NCBI RefSeq assembly: GCF_013087515.1
Contig: NZ_JABFCN010000003.1
Coordinates: 1 to 64,000 of the forward strand
Length of the DNA: 64,000 bases
Direction of reading: 5' to 3'
DNA from: Rhizobium sophorae
GTDB lineage: Bacteria; Pseudomonadota; Alphaproteobacteria; Rhizobiales; Rhizobiaceae
Within the stretch, counting starts at the first letter, position 1, and every line of letters begins with the position of its first letter. The notes below the pieces were generated by a model. It worked only from the letters and a program-made list of their open reading frames with translations, searched no databases and was not told where the DNA came from. This document shows positions 40,419 through 48,991 of the stretch, in pieces. The position numbers and the translations under genes were made by a program.

Positions 40419-41204
40419 TCAGACGCGGTGCCCCGCCGCAATGATCTTGCGCAGGAAAGTCTGCGTCCTCTCCTGCGTCGGATTGCGAAAGATGTCGCTC
40501 GGCTTGCCTTCCTCGACGATCTTGCCGCGATCGAAGAACAGGACACGGTCGGCGAAATCATGGGCAAATCCCATTTCATGGGTGACGAGAAGCATGGTCA
40601 TGTCGGTCTCGGAGGCGAGCCGCCGCATGACGTTCAGCACCTCCTCGACAAGCTCCGGGTCGAGCGCTGAGGTCACCTCGTCGAACAGCATGATCTTCGG
40701 CGACAGCGCCAGCGCCCGGGCAATGGCGACGCGCTGCTTCTGCCCGCCGGAAAGCTGCGCCGGAACGCTCTTTGCCTTGTCGGCCAAGCCGACCATGTCG
40801 AGAAGCTCCATCGCCCGCTTTTCCGCCACGGGGCGCTTGATACCCTTGGTCAGCATCGGCGCCAGCGTCACGTTGTCGAGCACGCATTTATGCGGGAACA
40901 GATTGAAATGCTGAAAGACCATGCCGATCTTTTCGCGCATCCGATGCAGATGCCGTTCGTCGGCCGGCACCAGCCCACTGCTATCAGGCATATGGTAGAG
41001 CTGTTCACCGTCGACCTCGATATGGCCGCCGCTGATCGTCTCCAACGTCATCAGAATGCGCAGGATCGTCGTCTTGCCGGAGCCGGATGGCCCGATCAGT
41101 GCCAGCTTCTCGCCCGGCATGACATTCATCGACAGGCCGTCGAGCACGGTCAGCGGGCCGTATTTCTTGACGATGTTGTCGATGCGGATGATGGGCGGAA
41201 GCAT
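40419..41204 (-). CDS. ehuA: Ectoine/hydroxyectoine ABC transporter ATPase EhuA
   Basis: A 261-residue ATPase. Walker A GPSGSGKTT, Q-loop VFQHFNLFPHK, signature [15 protein letters not shown], Walker [13 protein letters not shown] and VTHEM are present. An insert around residues 68-84 with DSSGLVPADERHLHRMRE is typical of EhuA. It is the first gene of the nine-gene ehuABCD-eutABC-doeAB operon. GGGAGAG precedes the ATG at 41204. Direct repeats in the 122-base gap to enuR are the likely control site. Confidence 0.92.
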   Translation of the reverse strand: MLPPIIRIDNIVKKYGPLTVLDGLSMNVMPGEKLALIGPSGSGKTTILRILMTLETISGGHIEVDGEQLYHMPDSSGLVPADERHLHRMREKIGMVFQHFNLFPHKCVLDNVTLAPMLTKGIKRPVAEKRAMELLDMVGLADKAKSVPAQLSGGQKQRVAIARALALSPKIMLFDEVTSALDPELVEEVLNVMRRLASETDMTMLLVTHEMGFAHDFADRVLFFDRGKIVEEGKPSDIFRNPTQERTQTFLRKIIAAGHRV

Positions 41205-41258
41205 TCATGTCTCTCCCTGTTGAGACAAGCAATGTCCTAACGATGACGGCCCATCAAA

Positions 41259-41293
41259 ATCATGTCAATTCGTAAAATAATATCATGACAATT
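41259..41293. promoter_or_regulatory. Predicted EnuR operator upstream of ehuA
   Basis: ATCATGTCAATT (41259-41270) and ATCATGACAATT (41282-41293) are direct repeats differing at one base and spaced 23 bases start to start, about two turns of DNA. MocR/EnuR-type dimers bind direct repeats. The AATTGACA core recurs in front of enuR at 42740. Confidence 0.55.
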
Positions 41294-41326
41294 ATTCTGC
41301 ACCCGCTCAAATACAAGGCATCGACA

Positions 41327-42712
41327 TCAGATCGCAAGCAGCAGCTCTTCCGGATTGCCTTGCGCCAATGAGGCGACGATGCCGAGCCCGGTCCGCAGCT
41401 CGCTTTCCGTTGTCGAACCAAGCGAGATGCGCACGGCCGGGGTCCAGCCCTGATCGGTGGTGTGGAAGGATTTGCCGGACGCGATCGCGACCCCGCGCAG
41501 CCTTGCCTGCGATACGAAACCGTCCTCCGTATGGTTGCCGGAGAGCGGCAGCCAGACGTGCAGGCTTTGCGGATGCGCCCGGTACGGTAGGCCGGCCAGC
41601 ATCTCCGCCGCGATCGCGTGCCGGCTTAAAAGGGCGCGACGCTGCCAGTTGACCAGCTCCATCGCCGTGCCGTCGCTGACCCAGCGGGTGGCGATCTCGG
41701 CCATGGCAGGCGTCGCCATCCAGTTGGAGACGAGATGCCGGTTGGCGACGGCGGCGACATAGCGGTCGGGCGCGGTGAGATAGCCGATCCGCAGGCCCGG
41801 AACGGTAATCTTGGTGAAGCTCGTCACGTAGAGTGTCCGCTCCGGCGCAAACGCGGCCATCGGCGGCGCACGACCCTCGACCATCGGGCCGAGAATATCG
41901 TTTTCGATGATGGCGATATCATGTTTCGCAGCGACGGTGGCGAGCGCCTGCCTGCGCTCCGCGCTCATCAGCGCCGCCATCGGATTGATCACCGAGGGCT
42001 GCAGGAAAATGGCCCGGATCGGTCCCTTTCGGCAGGCTTCGTCCAACGCTTCGGGGATCATGCCCTCCTCGTCGATCGCCAGCCCTTCGAGGTGCAGACC
42101 GAGATAGGTGGAGAGCGGAACGAGCGTATGATGGCTGATCGCTTCAGTCGCAACCGTCGAGCCGGGCGGGGCAACGCTCATCAGCGCCACCGTCATGCCC
42201 GATGTCGCACCGTTCGTCACGCTGACGTTCAGCGGCGATACCTCCAGCCCGCAGCGCGCCAGCCATTCCGTGGCGACGGCGCGGTGTCGCGGAAACACCA
42301 TGTTCGGCCTGAACGAAAGGGCCGAGCTGGAGGGCAGGTTTTCCGAAAGCCAGCCGAAGGCTTGCCGCAGCCTTTCCAAATGGATCTGCTCGCAGACCGG
42401 CTTCAGGATCGACAGATCGATCACCTCGCCCAGCCTTTCCGGCAGATAGGGCGGCTCCGGCTCGCGCGGCCTGGTCTGGACAAAGCTGCCGCGTCCGATC
42501 TCGCCTGATATCAGCCCCCGGCGGATCAACTCGTCATAGGCGCGGCTGACCGTCTGCACCGAAAGATGCAGATCATCCGCCATCTTGCGGTGCGGCGGCA
42601 ATTGTGTGCCGTCGGAGAGCTTGCCGTCGGTGATCGCGTTTGCGATCTGCTCGGCGAGCGAGAGATAGGCCGGACGGCGGAGTTGCGAGGGATCAGGGCG
42701 CCACTTTGTCAT
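41327..42712 (-). CDS. enuR: MocR/GntR-type regulator of ectoine utilisation, EnuR
   Basis: A 461-residue fusion of a GntR winged helix (about 10-80, with LPPHRKMADDLHLSVQTVSRAY) and an aminotransferase-like domain. The PLP-binding lysine lies in YVTSFTKITVPGLRIGYL at residue 301, close to the Lys-302 known in Ruegeria EnuR. EnuR represses ectoine catabolic genes until PLP-bound intermediates (alpha-acetyldiaminobutyrate) relieve it. The ATG at 42712 is chosen; 12 codons upstream lie in the operator region. It lies between the ehu/eut operon and the divergent asnC-ssd-aminotransferase genes and probably governs both. Confidence 0.92.
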   Translation of the reverse strand: MTKWRPDPSQLRRPAYLSLAEQIANAITDGKLSDGTQLPPHRKMADDLHLSVQTVSRAYDELIRRGLISGEIGRGSFVQTRPREPEPPYLPERLGEVIDLSILKPVCEQIHLERLRQAFGWLSENLPSSSALSFRPNMVFPRHRAVATEWLARCGLEVSPLNVSVTNGATSGMTVALMSVAPPGSTVATEAISHHTLVPLSTYLGLHLEGLAIDEEGMIPEALDEACRKGPIRAIFLQPSVINPMAALMSAERRQALATVAAKHDIAIIENDILGPMVEGRAPPMAAFAPERTLYVTSFTKITVPGLRIGYLTAPDRYVAAVANRHLVSNWMATPAMAEIATRWVSDGTAMELVNWQRRALLSRHAIAAEMLAGLPYRAHPQSLHVWLPLSGNHTEDGFVSQARLRGVAIASGKSFHTTDQGWTPAVRISLGSTTESELRTGLGIVASLAQGNPEELLLAI

Positions 42713-42739
42713 GATTTTAACACTGCTGAAAATCAGTTC

Positions 42740-42771
42740 AATTGACAATGCAAAAATGCGCTCCCATTGTC
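42740..42771. promoter_or_regulatory. Candidate regulatory site between enuR and the AsnC-type gene
   Basis: AATTGACAATGC (42740-42751) repeats the AATTGACA core of the ehuA site, and GACAATG / CATTGTC (42744-42750, 42765-42771) form an inverted repeat. It lies 28 bases from enuR and 43 from the AsnC-type gene start, fitting joint control. Confidence 0.45.
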
Positions 42772-42813
42772 TTTTCCCTGCGATTGAAATGATTTCTTTT
42801 TAAAGAAAGCACC

Positions 42814-43311
42814 ATGAAGCTCGACGCCATCGACCTGCGCATTCTCGACGCCGTCCAGCGCGACGGCCGCATCACCAAACTGGCGCTGGCCGAAAAGGCC
42901 GGGTTGTCGCCGACCCCGTGCTGGATGCGGCTACGCAAGCTCGAAAAGGCCGGGATCATCACAGGTTACCACGCGCGCGTCGCACCACGGCGCATCGCGC
43001 CGGTTGCCAGCGTGATGATGGAAGTGACGCTCGCCAACCATCGCCAGGCGGATTTCGAGCGCTTCGAGCGTGCCATCAGCGCAATCCCGGAGATCGTTGC
43101 CTGCTGGTCGGTCGGCGGCGGTGTCGATTACATTCTGAAGATCATCGCGCCCGATATCGACGCCTATCAGCGGCTGGTCGATGGGCTTCTCGACCGCGAA
43201 CTCGGCATCGACCGCTACTTCACCTACATTGTCACCAAGACGGTGAAGGAGGAAACAGTCCTTCCGGTCTCTTCCTTCACTGCCGTCGGCGAAGAACAGA
43301 GCGCGCCGTAG
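42814..43311 (+). CDS. AsnC/Lrp family regulator of ectoine catabolism, DoeX-like
   Basis: A 165-residue feast/famine regulator. The N-terminal helix-turn-helix (about 15-50) has LAEKAGLSPTPCWMRLRKLEK, quoted as its core EKAGLSPTPCWMRLRKLE, and the C-terminal RAM domain (about 70-150) has ACWSVGGGVDYILKI. AsnC-type proteins of this subgroup (DoeX) are encoded in ectoine clusters of Halomonas and Ruegeria. It is divergent from enuR and precedes the dehydrogenase gene by 121 bases. It probably senses an amino acid or ectoine-derived intermediate. Confidence 0.88.
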   Translation: MKLDAIDLRILDAVQRDGRITKLALAEKAGLSPTPCWMRLRKLEKAGIITGYHARVAPRRIAPVASVMMEVTLANHRQADFERFERAISAIPEIVACWSVGGGVDYILKIIAPDIDAYQRLVDGLLDRELGIDRYFTYIVTKTVKEETVLPVSSFTAVGEEQSAP

Positions 43312-43432
43312 ACAATCTCTCTGCCAGGCCGCCGTCCTTTAGACCATCTCTCTCTTTTCGCATCCGCCAACAGACAATCTCTCGCCCGCTCCCGTGGAAG
43401 ACTGACGTCAACCCGCCACGAGGAGACTGGAC

Positions 43433-44929
43433 ATGACCGCCGTTTTTGCCCGCACCGCCTATCATGACGCGCTGTCGCGGCTCGCCGACCGTCATCTCCT
43501 GCGCGATCTGGCCTATGTCGACGGCCGGTGGATTGCCGGCAAAACAGGGAAAAGTTTCGAGGTCACCGATCCCGCTTCTTCGGCGACGCTGGCCTGGGTT
43601 GCAAGCCTTGGCGCCGATGAGACGGCAGTGGCGATCGATGCTGCCTCGGAGGCTTTCGCCGGCTGGCGCGCAATGCTGCCGCAGGGCCGTGCGGCGATCC
43701 TGCGCAAATGGTGTGAGCTGATGCTTGCGGCCAAGGAGGATCTGGCGCTGATCATGACGCTCGAACAGGGCAAGCCGATCGCGGAATCGCGTGGCGAGAT
43801 CGATTACGCCGCCTCCTTCGTCGAATGGTATGCCGAGGAAGGCAAGCGGCTGAACGCCGAAAGCGTGACCACCCATCTGCCCGGCGCGGAGATGATCGTC
43901 AGGCGCGAGGCGCTCGGCGTCGCCGGCATCGTCACGCCCTGGAATTTCCCCTCTGCCATGCTCACCCGAAAGGCTGCCGCGGCGCTGGCCGCCGGCTGCA
44001 CGGTCGTCGCCCACCCCTCCTCCGAGACGCCGCTTTCGGCACTGGCCCTTGCCGTGCTCGGCGAGCGTGCCGGCATTCCGGCCGGCGTCTTCAACGTGGT
44101 CACCGGCAATGCCGCAACGATCGTCGGACGGATGTGCACCGACACCCGCGTGCGCGCCATGAGCTTTACTGGCTCCACCGGGATCGGACGGCTGATCGCC
44201 GCCCAATGCGCGCCGACCCTGAAGCGGCTAGTGATGGAACTCGGCGGCCACGCTCCACTGATCATCTTCGATGACGCCGATATATCAAAGGCAGTCGAGA
44301 TTGCCGTCAACGCCAAGTTTGCAACCTCCGGCCAGGATTGCCTTGCTGCCAACCGCATCTTCGTCCAGCGGCGGATCGCCGATGGCTTCGCCAAAGCCTT
44401 CGCCCACCGCATTGCCGAACTGAAGGTTGGTCCAGGGCTCGAGGATGGCGCCGAGATCGGGCCGCTGATGCATGAACGCGCCGTCTCCAAGGTCGAGGAG
44501 CAGGTCTCCGACGCGCTGGCGCATGGCGCGCGGCTCGTTACCGGCGGCAGGCGCCATAAAGCCGGCCGGCTTTTCTACGAGCCGACGCTGCTGACCGACG
44601 TGCCGGCGAAGGCGCTGATCATGCGCGAGGAGACTTTCGGGCCAGTGGCGGCGGTTACCACCTTCGACAGGGAAGAAGAGGTCGTCGCCCGCGCCAACGA
44701 TACCGAATACGGCCTTGTCGCCTATATCGTCACAGAAAACGGCGCCCGCCAGATGCGGCTTGGCCGTACGCTGGAATACGGCATGGTGGCCGTCAACCGG
44801 GTGAAGATCACCGGCGCGCCCATTCCCTTCGGCGGCTGGAAGCAGTCCGGCCTTGGCCGCGAGGGGTCACGCCACGGGCTCGAGGCCTTCACCGAGCTCA
44901 AATATCTCTGCATCGACACGGCCGCCTGA
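43433..44929 (+). CDS. Semialdehyde dehydrogenase of the aldehyde dehydrogenase superfamily (ectoine pathway)
   Basis: A 498-residue ALDH. The catalytic cysteine is in FATSGQDCLAANR (Cys-303) and the general-base glutamate in LVMELGGHAPLI (Glu-269). Succinate-semialdehyde dehydrogenases are the closest type (PWNFPSAMLTRKAAAALAAG). By context it oxidises aspartate semialdehyde made by the adjacent transaminase. An oddity is VAHPSSETP, where most family members have a K in VVKP; this lysine helps bind the cofactor, so cofactor use may differ. The ATG at 43433 follows GAGGAGAC. Confidence 0.87.
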   Translation: MTAVFARTAYHDALSRLADRHLLRDLAYVDGRWIAGKTGKSFEVTDPASSATLAWVASLGADETAVAIDAASEAFAGWRAMLPQGRAAILRKWCELMLAAKEDLALIMTLEQGKPIAESRGEIDYAASFVEWYAEEGKRLNAESVTTHLPGAEMIVRREALGVAGIVTPWNFPSAMLTRKAAAALAAGCTVVAHPSSETPLSALALAVLGERAGIPAGVFNVVTGNAATIVGRMCTDTRVRAMSFTGSTGIGRLIAAQCAPTLKRLVMELGGHAPLIIFDDADISKAVEIAVNAKFATSGQDCLAANRIFVQRRIADGFAKAFAHRIAELKVGPGLEDGAEIGPLMHERAVSKVEEQVSDALAHGARLVTGGRRHKAGRLFYEPTLLTDVPAKALIMREETFGPVAAVTTFDREEEVVARANDTEYGLVAYIVTENGARQMRLGRTLEYGMVAVNRVKITGAPIPFGGWKQSGLGREGSRHGLEAFTELKYLCIDTAA

Positions 44930-44959
44930 GCCGCCCCATTTCAAGAAAGAGGCTACGAC

Positions 44960-46339
44960 ATGCTCGACAGAAGCAACGAACTCACCGCCTGGGACCGCGA
45001 TCACTTCTTCCACCCATCGACCCATATGGGCGGGCATGCCCGCGGCGAGACACTGACCCGTGTCGTTGCCGGCGGCGAAGGCGTCTACATCACCGACACG
45101 ACAGGACGCAAAAGCCTCGACGCATTCGCCGGCCTCTATTGCGTCAATGTCGGCTACGGCCGCCAGAAGATCGCCGACGCGATCGCCGAACAGGCGAAGA
45201 ACCTCGCCTATTACCACGCCTATGTCGGCCACGGCACGGAAGCCTCGATTACGCTGTCGAAGATGATCATAGACCGCGCGCCCGCCGGCATGAGCCGCGT
45301 CTATTTCGGTCTCTCCGGCTCGGATGCGAACGAGACCAACATCAAGCTCATCTGGTACTACAACAACATCCTCGGCCGTCCGGAAAAGAAGAAGATCATC
45401 TCGCGCTGGCGCGGTTATCACGGCTCCGGCGTCATGACCGGCAGCCTCACCGGCCTGGCGCTCTTTCACAACGCCTTCGATCTGCCGCGGGCGCCGGTGC
45501 TGCACACCGAAGCACCCTATTATTTCCGCCGCCCCGACCGGTCGATGAGCGAGGAGCAGTTCTCGCAATATTGCGCCGACAAGCTTGAGGAGATGATCAT
45601 CGCCGAAGGCCCGGAAACGGTCGCCGCCTTTATCGGCGAACCCATCCTCGGCACCGGTGGCATCGTGCCGCCGCCGAAAAGCTACTGGCAGAAGATCCAG
45701 GCCGTGCTCGACAAATATGACATCCTGCTCGTCGCCGATGAAGTCGTCACAGGCTTCGGCCGCCTCGGCACGATGTTCGGCTCGGATCACTACGGCATGA
45801 AGCCGGATCTGATCACCATCGCCAAGGGCCTGACCTCGGCCTACGCTCCTCTTTCGGGCACGATCGTTTCGAACAAGATGTGGCAAGTCCTGGTGCAGGG
45901 TTCCGATCAGCTGGGCGCGATCGGTCACGGCTGGACCTATTCCGCCCATCCGATCTGTGCTGCTGCAGGCATTGCCAATCTCGAACTGATCGATGAACTC
46001 GGCATCGTCGAGAATGCCGGCACGACCGGCGCCTATTTCCGCTCGGAACTCGCAAAGGCCGTCGGCGGCCACCGAAACGTCGGCGAAGTCCGCGGCGACG
46101 GGCTGATGGCGGCCGTCGAATTCGTCGAGGACGAGGACGACCGCACGTTCTTCGATGCCGGCCGCAAGATCGGCCCGCAGGTTGCCTCCGCGCTGCTCGA
46201 ACGCGGCGTCATCGGCCGCGCCATGCCGCAGGGCGATATCCTCGGCTTCGCCCCGCCGCTTTGCCTGACGCGCGAGGAGGCTGACATCGTGGTCAAGGCC
46301 GCGGCGGATGCGATCGAAACCGTCTTCAAGACCATCTGA
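44960..46339 (+). CDS. doeD: Class III aminotransferase, DoeD-like diaminobutyrate transaminase
   Basis: A 459-residue PLP aminotransferase. The lysine that binds PLP is Lys-289 in DLITIAKGLTSAYAPLSG, with the aspartate in LVADEVVTGFGRLG. The sequence resembles omega-amino acid:pyruvate transaminases. In ectoine clusters this enzyme (DoeD) converts diaminobutyrate to aspartate semialdehyde, which the neighbouring dehydrogenase oxidises to aspartate. It lies 30 bases after the dehydrogenase gene and 14 before the next gene, so all three are probably cotranscribed. Confidence 0.87.
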   Translation: MLDRSNELTAWDRDHFFHPSTHMGGHARGETLTRVVAGGEGVYITDTTGRKSLDAFAGLYCVNVGYGRQKIADAIAEQAKNLAYYHAYVGHGTEASITLSKMIIDRAPAGMSRVYFGLSGSDANETNIKLIWYYNNILGRPEKKKIISRWRGYHGSGVMTGSLTGLALFHNAFDLPRAPVLHTEAPYYFRRPDRSMSEEQFSQYCADKLEEMIIAEGPETVAAFIGEPILGTGGIVPPPKSYWQKIQAVLDKYDILLVADEVVTGFGRLGTMFGSDHYGMKPDLITIAKGLTSAYAPLSGTIVSNKMWQVLVQGSDQLGAIGHGWTYSAHPICAAAGIANLELIDELGIVENAGTTGAYFRSELAKAVGGHRNVGEVRGDGLMAAVEFVEDEDDRTFFDAGRKIGPQVASALLERGVIGRAMPQGDILGFAPPLCLTREEADIVVKAAADAIETVFKTI

Positions 46340-46353
46340 GGGAGAAGATCAGC

Positions 46354-47427
46354 ATGACGATCCCGGAAAAGATGGCGGCCGTATTGCTCACCGGCCATGG
46401 CGGTTTGGACAAGCTCGTCTATAGCTTGGACGTGCCCGTCCCGAGACCCGCAGAGGGCGAGGTTCTGATCCGCGTCACAGCCTGCGGCATGAACAATACC
46501 GACGTCTGGGTGCGTCAAGGCGCCTATGGCACCGAGGACGATCCGTCTGCCGTCTCCACATGGCGCAGGCAAGGCAATACGCTGACATTCCCGCGCATTC
46601 AGGGCACCGATACGGTCGGTCATATCGTCGCCGTCGGTGCCGGCGTTAATCCGGCGCGCGTCGGCGAACGCGTCATGGTCGACTTCTCGATCTATAACCG
46701 CGACGACGACAGCCTCGCCGACATCGATTACATGGGCCATGGCCGCGACGGCGGTTATGCCGAATACATGGCATTGCCGGCCGAGAACGCCCATGTCGTC
46801 GCAACCGATCTGACCGACGTCGAACTCGCCACCTTCTGTTGCGCCTATCTGACCGGCGAGCGCATGCTGGAACGGGCAAGGCTTGTTGCCGGTGAACGCG
46901 TTCTGGTGACCGGCGCCTCGGGCGGCGTCGGCTCGGCGATCATCCAGCTCGCGCGCGCTCGCGGCGCCATCCCGATCGCAGTCGCAGGTCCCGGCAAGGA
47001 GGCGGCGATGCTCGATATCGGCGCTGAGGCGGTGGAGACCCGCGGCAAGGGCGATCTGGTCGAAGCCGTCCATGCCGCCAGCCGTGGCCAGCCGATCGAT
47101 GTCGTCGCCGATCTCGTCGGCGGACCGCTGTTCAACGATCTCCTGAAGATCCTGCGCCCCGAAGGCCGCTACACCACAGCCGGCGCCATCGCCGGCCCGG
47201 TCGTTCAGCTCGATTTGCGGACCATGTATCTGAAGCAGCTGGAGCTGCACGGCTCGAGCCAGGGAAGCCGCGCTGACTTCCGCCGGATCGTCGGCTACAT
47301 CGAAAGCCGGAAGATCCGGCCTCTCGTCGGCGGCGTCTATCCGCTGTCGGAATTCCACCGCGCGCAGACCGATTTCATGGCGAAGAACTTCGTGGGAAAA
47401 TTGGTCGTGGTTCCCGACGCGAGATGA
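46354..47427 (+). CDS. Zinc-type alcohol dehydrogenase / quinone oxidoreductase-like protein
   Basis: A 357-residue MDR-superfamily enzyme. The N-terminal GroES-like domain has VLIRVTACGMNNTDVWVRQG and GTDTVGHIVAVGAGV; the Rossmann core has VLVTGASGGVGSAIIQLARA. The structural-zinc cysteine cluster is absent and the usual catalytic zinc Cys is not conserved, so it is closer to quinone oxidoreductases. It begins 14 bases after the aminotransferase gene. Its part in ectoine use is not clear; possibly it detoxifies or reduces an aldehyde side product. No such gene belongs to the commonly described ectoine core set. Confidence 0.8.
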   Translation: MTIPEKMAAVLLTGHGGLDKLVYSLDVPVPRPAEGEVLIRVTACGMNNTDVWVRQGAYGTEDDPSAVSTWRRQGNTLTFPRIQGTDTVGHIVAVGAGVNPARVGERVMVDFSIYNRDDDSLADIDYMGHGRDGGYAEYMALPAENAHVVATDLTDVELATFCCAYLTGERMLERARLVAGERVLVTGASGGVGSAIIQLARARGAIPIAVAGPGKEAAMLDIGAEAVETRGKGDLVEAVHAASRGQPIDVVADLVGGPLFNDLLKILRPEGRYTTAGAIAGPVVQLDLRTMYLKQLELHGSSQGSRADFRRIVGYIESRKIRPLVGGVYPLSEFHRAQTDFMAKNFVGKLVVVPDAR

Positions 47428-47597
47428 TCCTTGCTTTCGCGGCGAACCTTATCGGGTTTCCAGCGTTTCACGGCCATGGAACATCATGATGGCACCGGGC
47501 TTTCGCTGCGTCGGACTATTTCGCAGCAATGCGATGACATCCTTCCCGCGCCCTCACTCGAGGAGGCGGAACGGTCGTTCACGCCAAAAGGTTGCTG

Positions 47598-47993
47598 ATG
47601 CCAGCCTCCGCCAGCACGAAACACCTGACCTCCATCGAACTTGGAAGAATTCGGCGCGCCGTCGGCATAGCGCGCCTGATGGATACCGCGGTCAGATTGC
47701 CTGTCATCGGCGTGCGGATCGGCGCGGACTCAATTCTCGGCCTTATCCCGGCCGTCGGCGACATTGCCGGATCCCTCATCGGTCTTTTCATCATCGATGA
47801 GGCAAGACGCCTCGGCATTCCCACCCACAAGCTCGCACGCATGGCCGTCAATCTCGGCATCGACGCCGCCGGCGGAACCGTTCCCCTGCTCGGCGATATC
47901 TTCGACGTCTACTTCAAATCTCATCGCCGAAACGTCGGCATCATTCTCGACCACTTTGGGATCAGCGAAGACGAGTTGAACCGGCGCATTTGA
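47598..47993 (+). CDS. DUF4112 domain membrane protein
   Basis: A 131-residue protein of the DUF4112 family. Typical pieces are IARLMDTAVRLPVIGVRIG, then DSILGLIPAVGDIAG followed by the glycine-rich helix SLIGLFIIDEARR, and GGTVPLLGDIFDVYFKSHRRN near the C-terminus. Two hydrophobic stretches may enter the membrane. No activity is known. The ATG at 47598 follows AAAAGG. It converges on the ROK kinase gene 27 bases away. It appears unrelated to the ectoine operon upstream. Confidence 0.85.
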   Translation: MPASASTKHLTSIELGRIRRAVGIARLMDTAVRLPVIGVRIGADSILGLIPAVGDIAGSLIGLFIIDEARRLGIPTHKLARMAVNLGIDAAGGTVPLLGDIFDVYFKSHRRNVGIILDHFGISEDELNRRI

Positions 47994-48020
47994 CCAAGCC
48001 TGTCGCCTTGAGGGTCTGGA

Positions 48021-48977
48021 TCAGGTCCGAACGCCCTTCCCTGTTAGAAACGCCAGAGCCGCTGCGCCGACGAGGCCCGAGTTCTGATCCAGCGCCGCCA
48101 GCACCACTTTGACATCCTTGAATGCCGGCATTGCCCATTGCGTGATGTAGGCTTGAATGCCCGGCTGCAGCCGGTCGAACTCGTGGGAAAGCCCGCCTCC
48201 CATCACGATGATATCCGGACTGAAGATATGGATCAGGCTGGTGAAGCCGCGACCGAGAATTTCCGCTTCCTCGTCAATCAGTTGATTTGCGAGACGATCG
48301 CCATCTCTTGCGGCCGCGAAAACGCCGCGGCTGTCGATGGCGCCGCCGTCGCTGCCGATCGTCGTCCCGCTGGATTCCATCGCCCTCATTTGGGCGCGGC
48401 GCGCAAAAGCCGTTCCGGATCCGTAGGCCTCGAAACAACCTCTGTTGCCGCAGGGGCAAAGCTCTCCGTTCGGCACGACCGACATGTGCCCGACATGGGC
48501 TGCCATGCCCTTGCGGCCGCGCACGACGCGACCATCCGACACTACACCACCGCCAATGCCGGTGCTCACCGTGACATAGACCAGATTATCGAGCCCCTTG
48601 CCGGCTCCGAACTGCCACTCGCCGATGGCAGCGGCAATCGCATCGTTCTCGAGGTCGACCGGAAACGGAAACCGCTTCTGCAATTCCGCCTTCAGTGGAA
48701 AGTCGACAAAGCCGGAGAGGGTCGGAATATTCGAAGCGACACCGGCGACCGTATCGAGCGGGCCCGGAGCGGATACGCCGACGCCCACCACCGAGGCAGG
48801 GTTCGATGCTGCAAAAAGTCCATCGGTCAGGCCGCAGATTTGGGCGAGCACCCGGTCGGGGCCTGCCAGCGCATCCGTCGGTTCGGCTGCACGCGCCAGG
48901 ATCCCGCCGTGCTCGTCGACGAGGGCAGCGCGCACCTGTGTCCCACCGAGGTCGATTCCAATGGCAATCTGCTGCAT
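48021..48977 (-). CDS. ROK family sugar kinase
   Basis: A 318-residue ROK kinase. The phosphate-binding motif GIDLGGTQVRAALVD starts the protein, followed by the catalytic Asp in DLENDAIAAAIGE. The ROK zinc motif GELCPCGNRGCFEAYGSG is complete. It has no N-terminal helix-turn-helix, so it is a kinase, not an Xyl-type repressor. The substrate cannot be told; allose, N-acetylmannosamine and glucose kinases look alike. It is last in an operon that includes a ribulose-phosphate-epimerase-like gene 15 bases upstream; an allose-like kinase-epimerase pair is one reading. Confidence 0.88.
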   Translation of the reverse strand: MQQIAIGIDLGGTQVRAALVDEHGGILARAAEPTDALAGPDRVLAQICGLTDGLFAASNPASVVGVGVSAPGPLDTVAGVASNIPTLSGFVDFPLKAELQKRFPFPVDLENDAIAAAIGEWQFGAGKGLDNLVYVTVSTGIGGGVVSDGRVVRGRKGMAAHVGHMSVVPNGELCPCGNRGCFEAYGSGTAFARRAQMRAMESSGTTIGSDGGAIDSRGVFAAARDGDRLANQLIDEEAEILGRGFTSLIHIFSPDIIVMGGGLSHEFDRLQPGIQAYITQWAMPAFKDVKVVLAALDQNSGLVGAAALAFLTGKGVRT

Positions 48978-48991
48978 GTGAAGACCATGAG

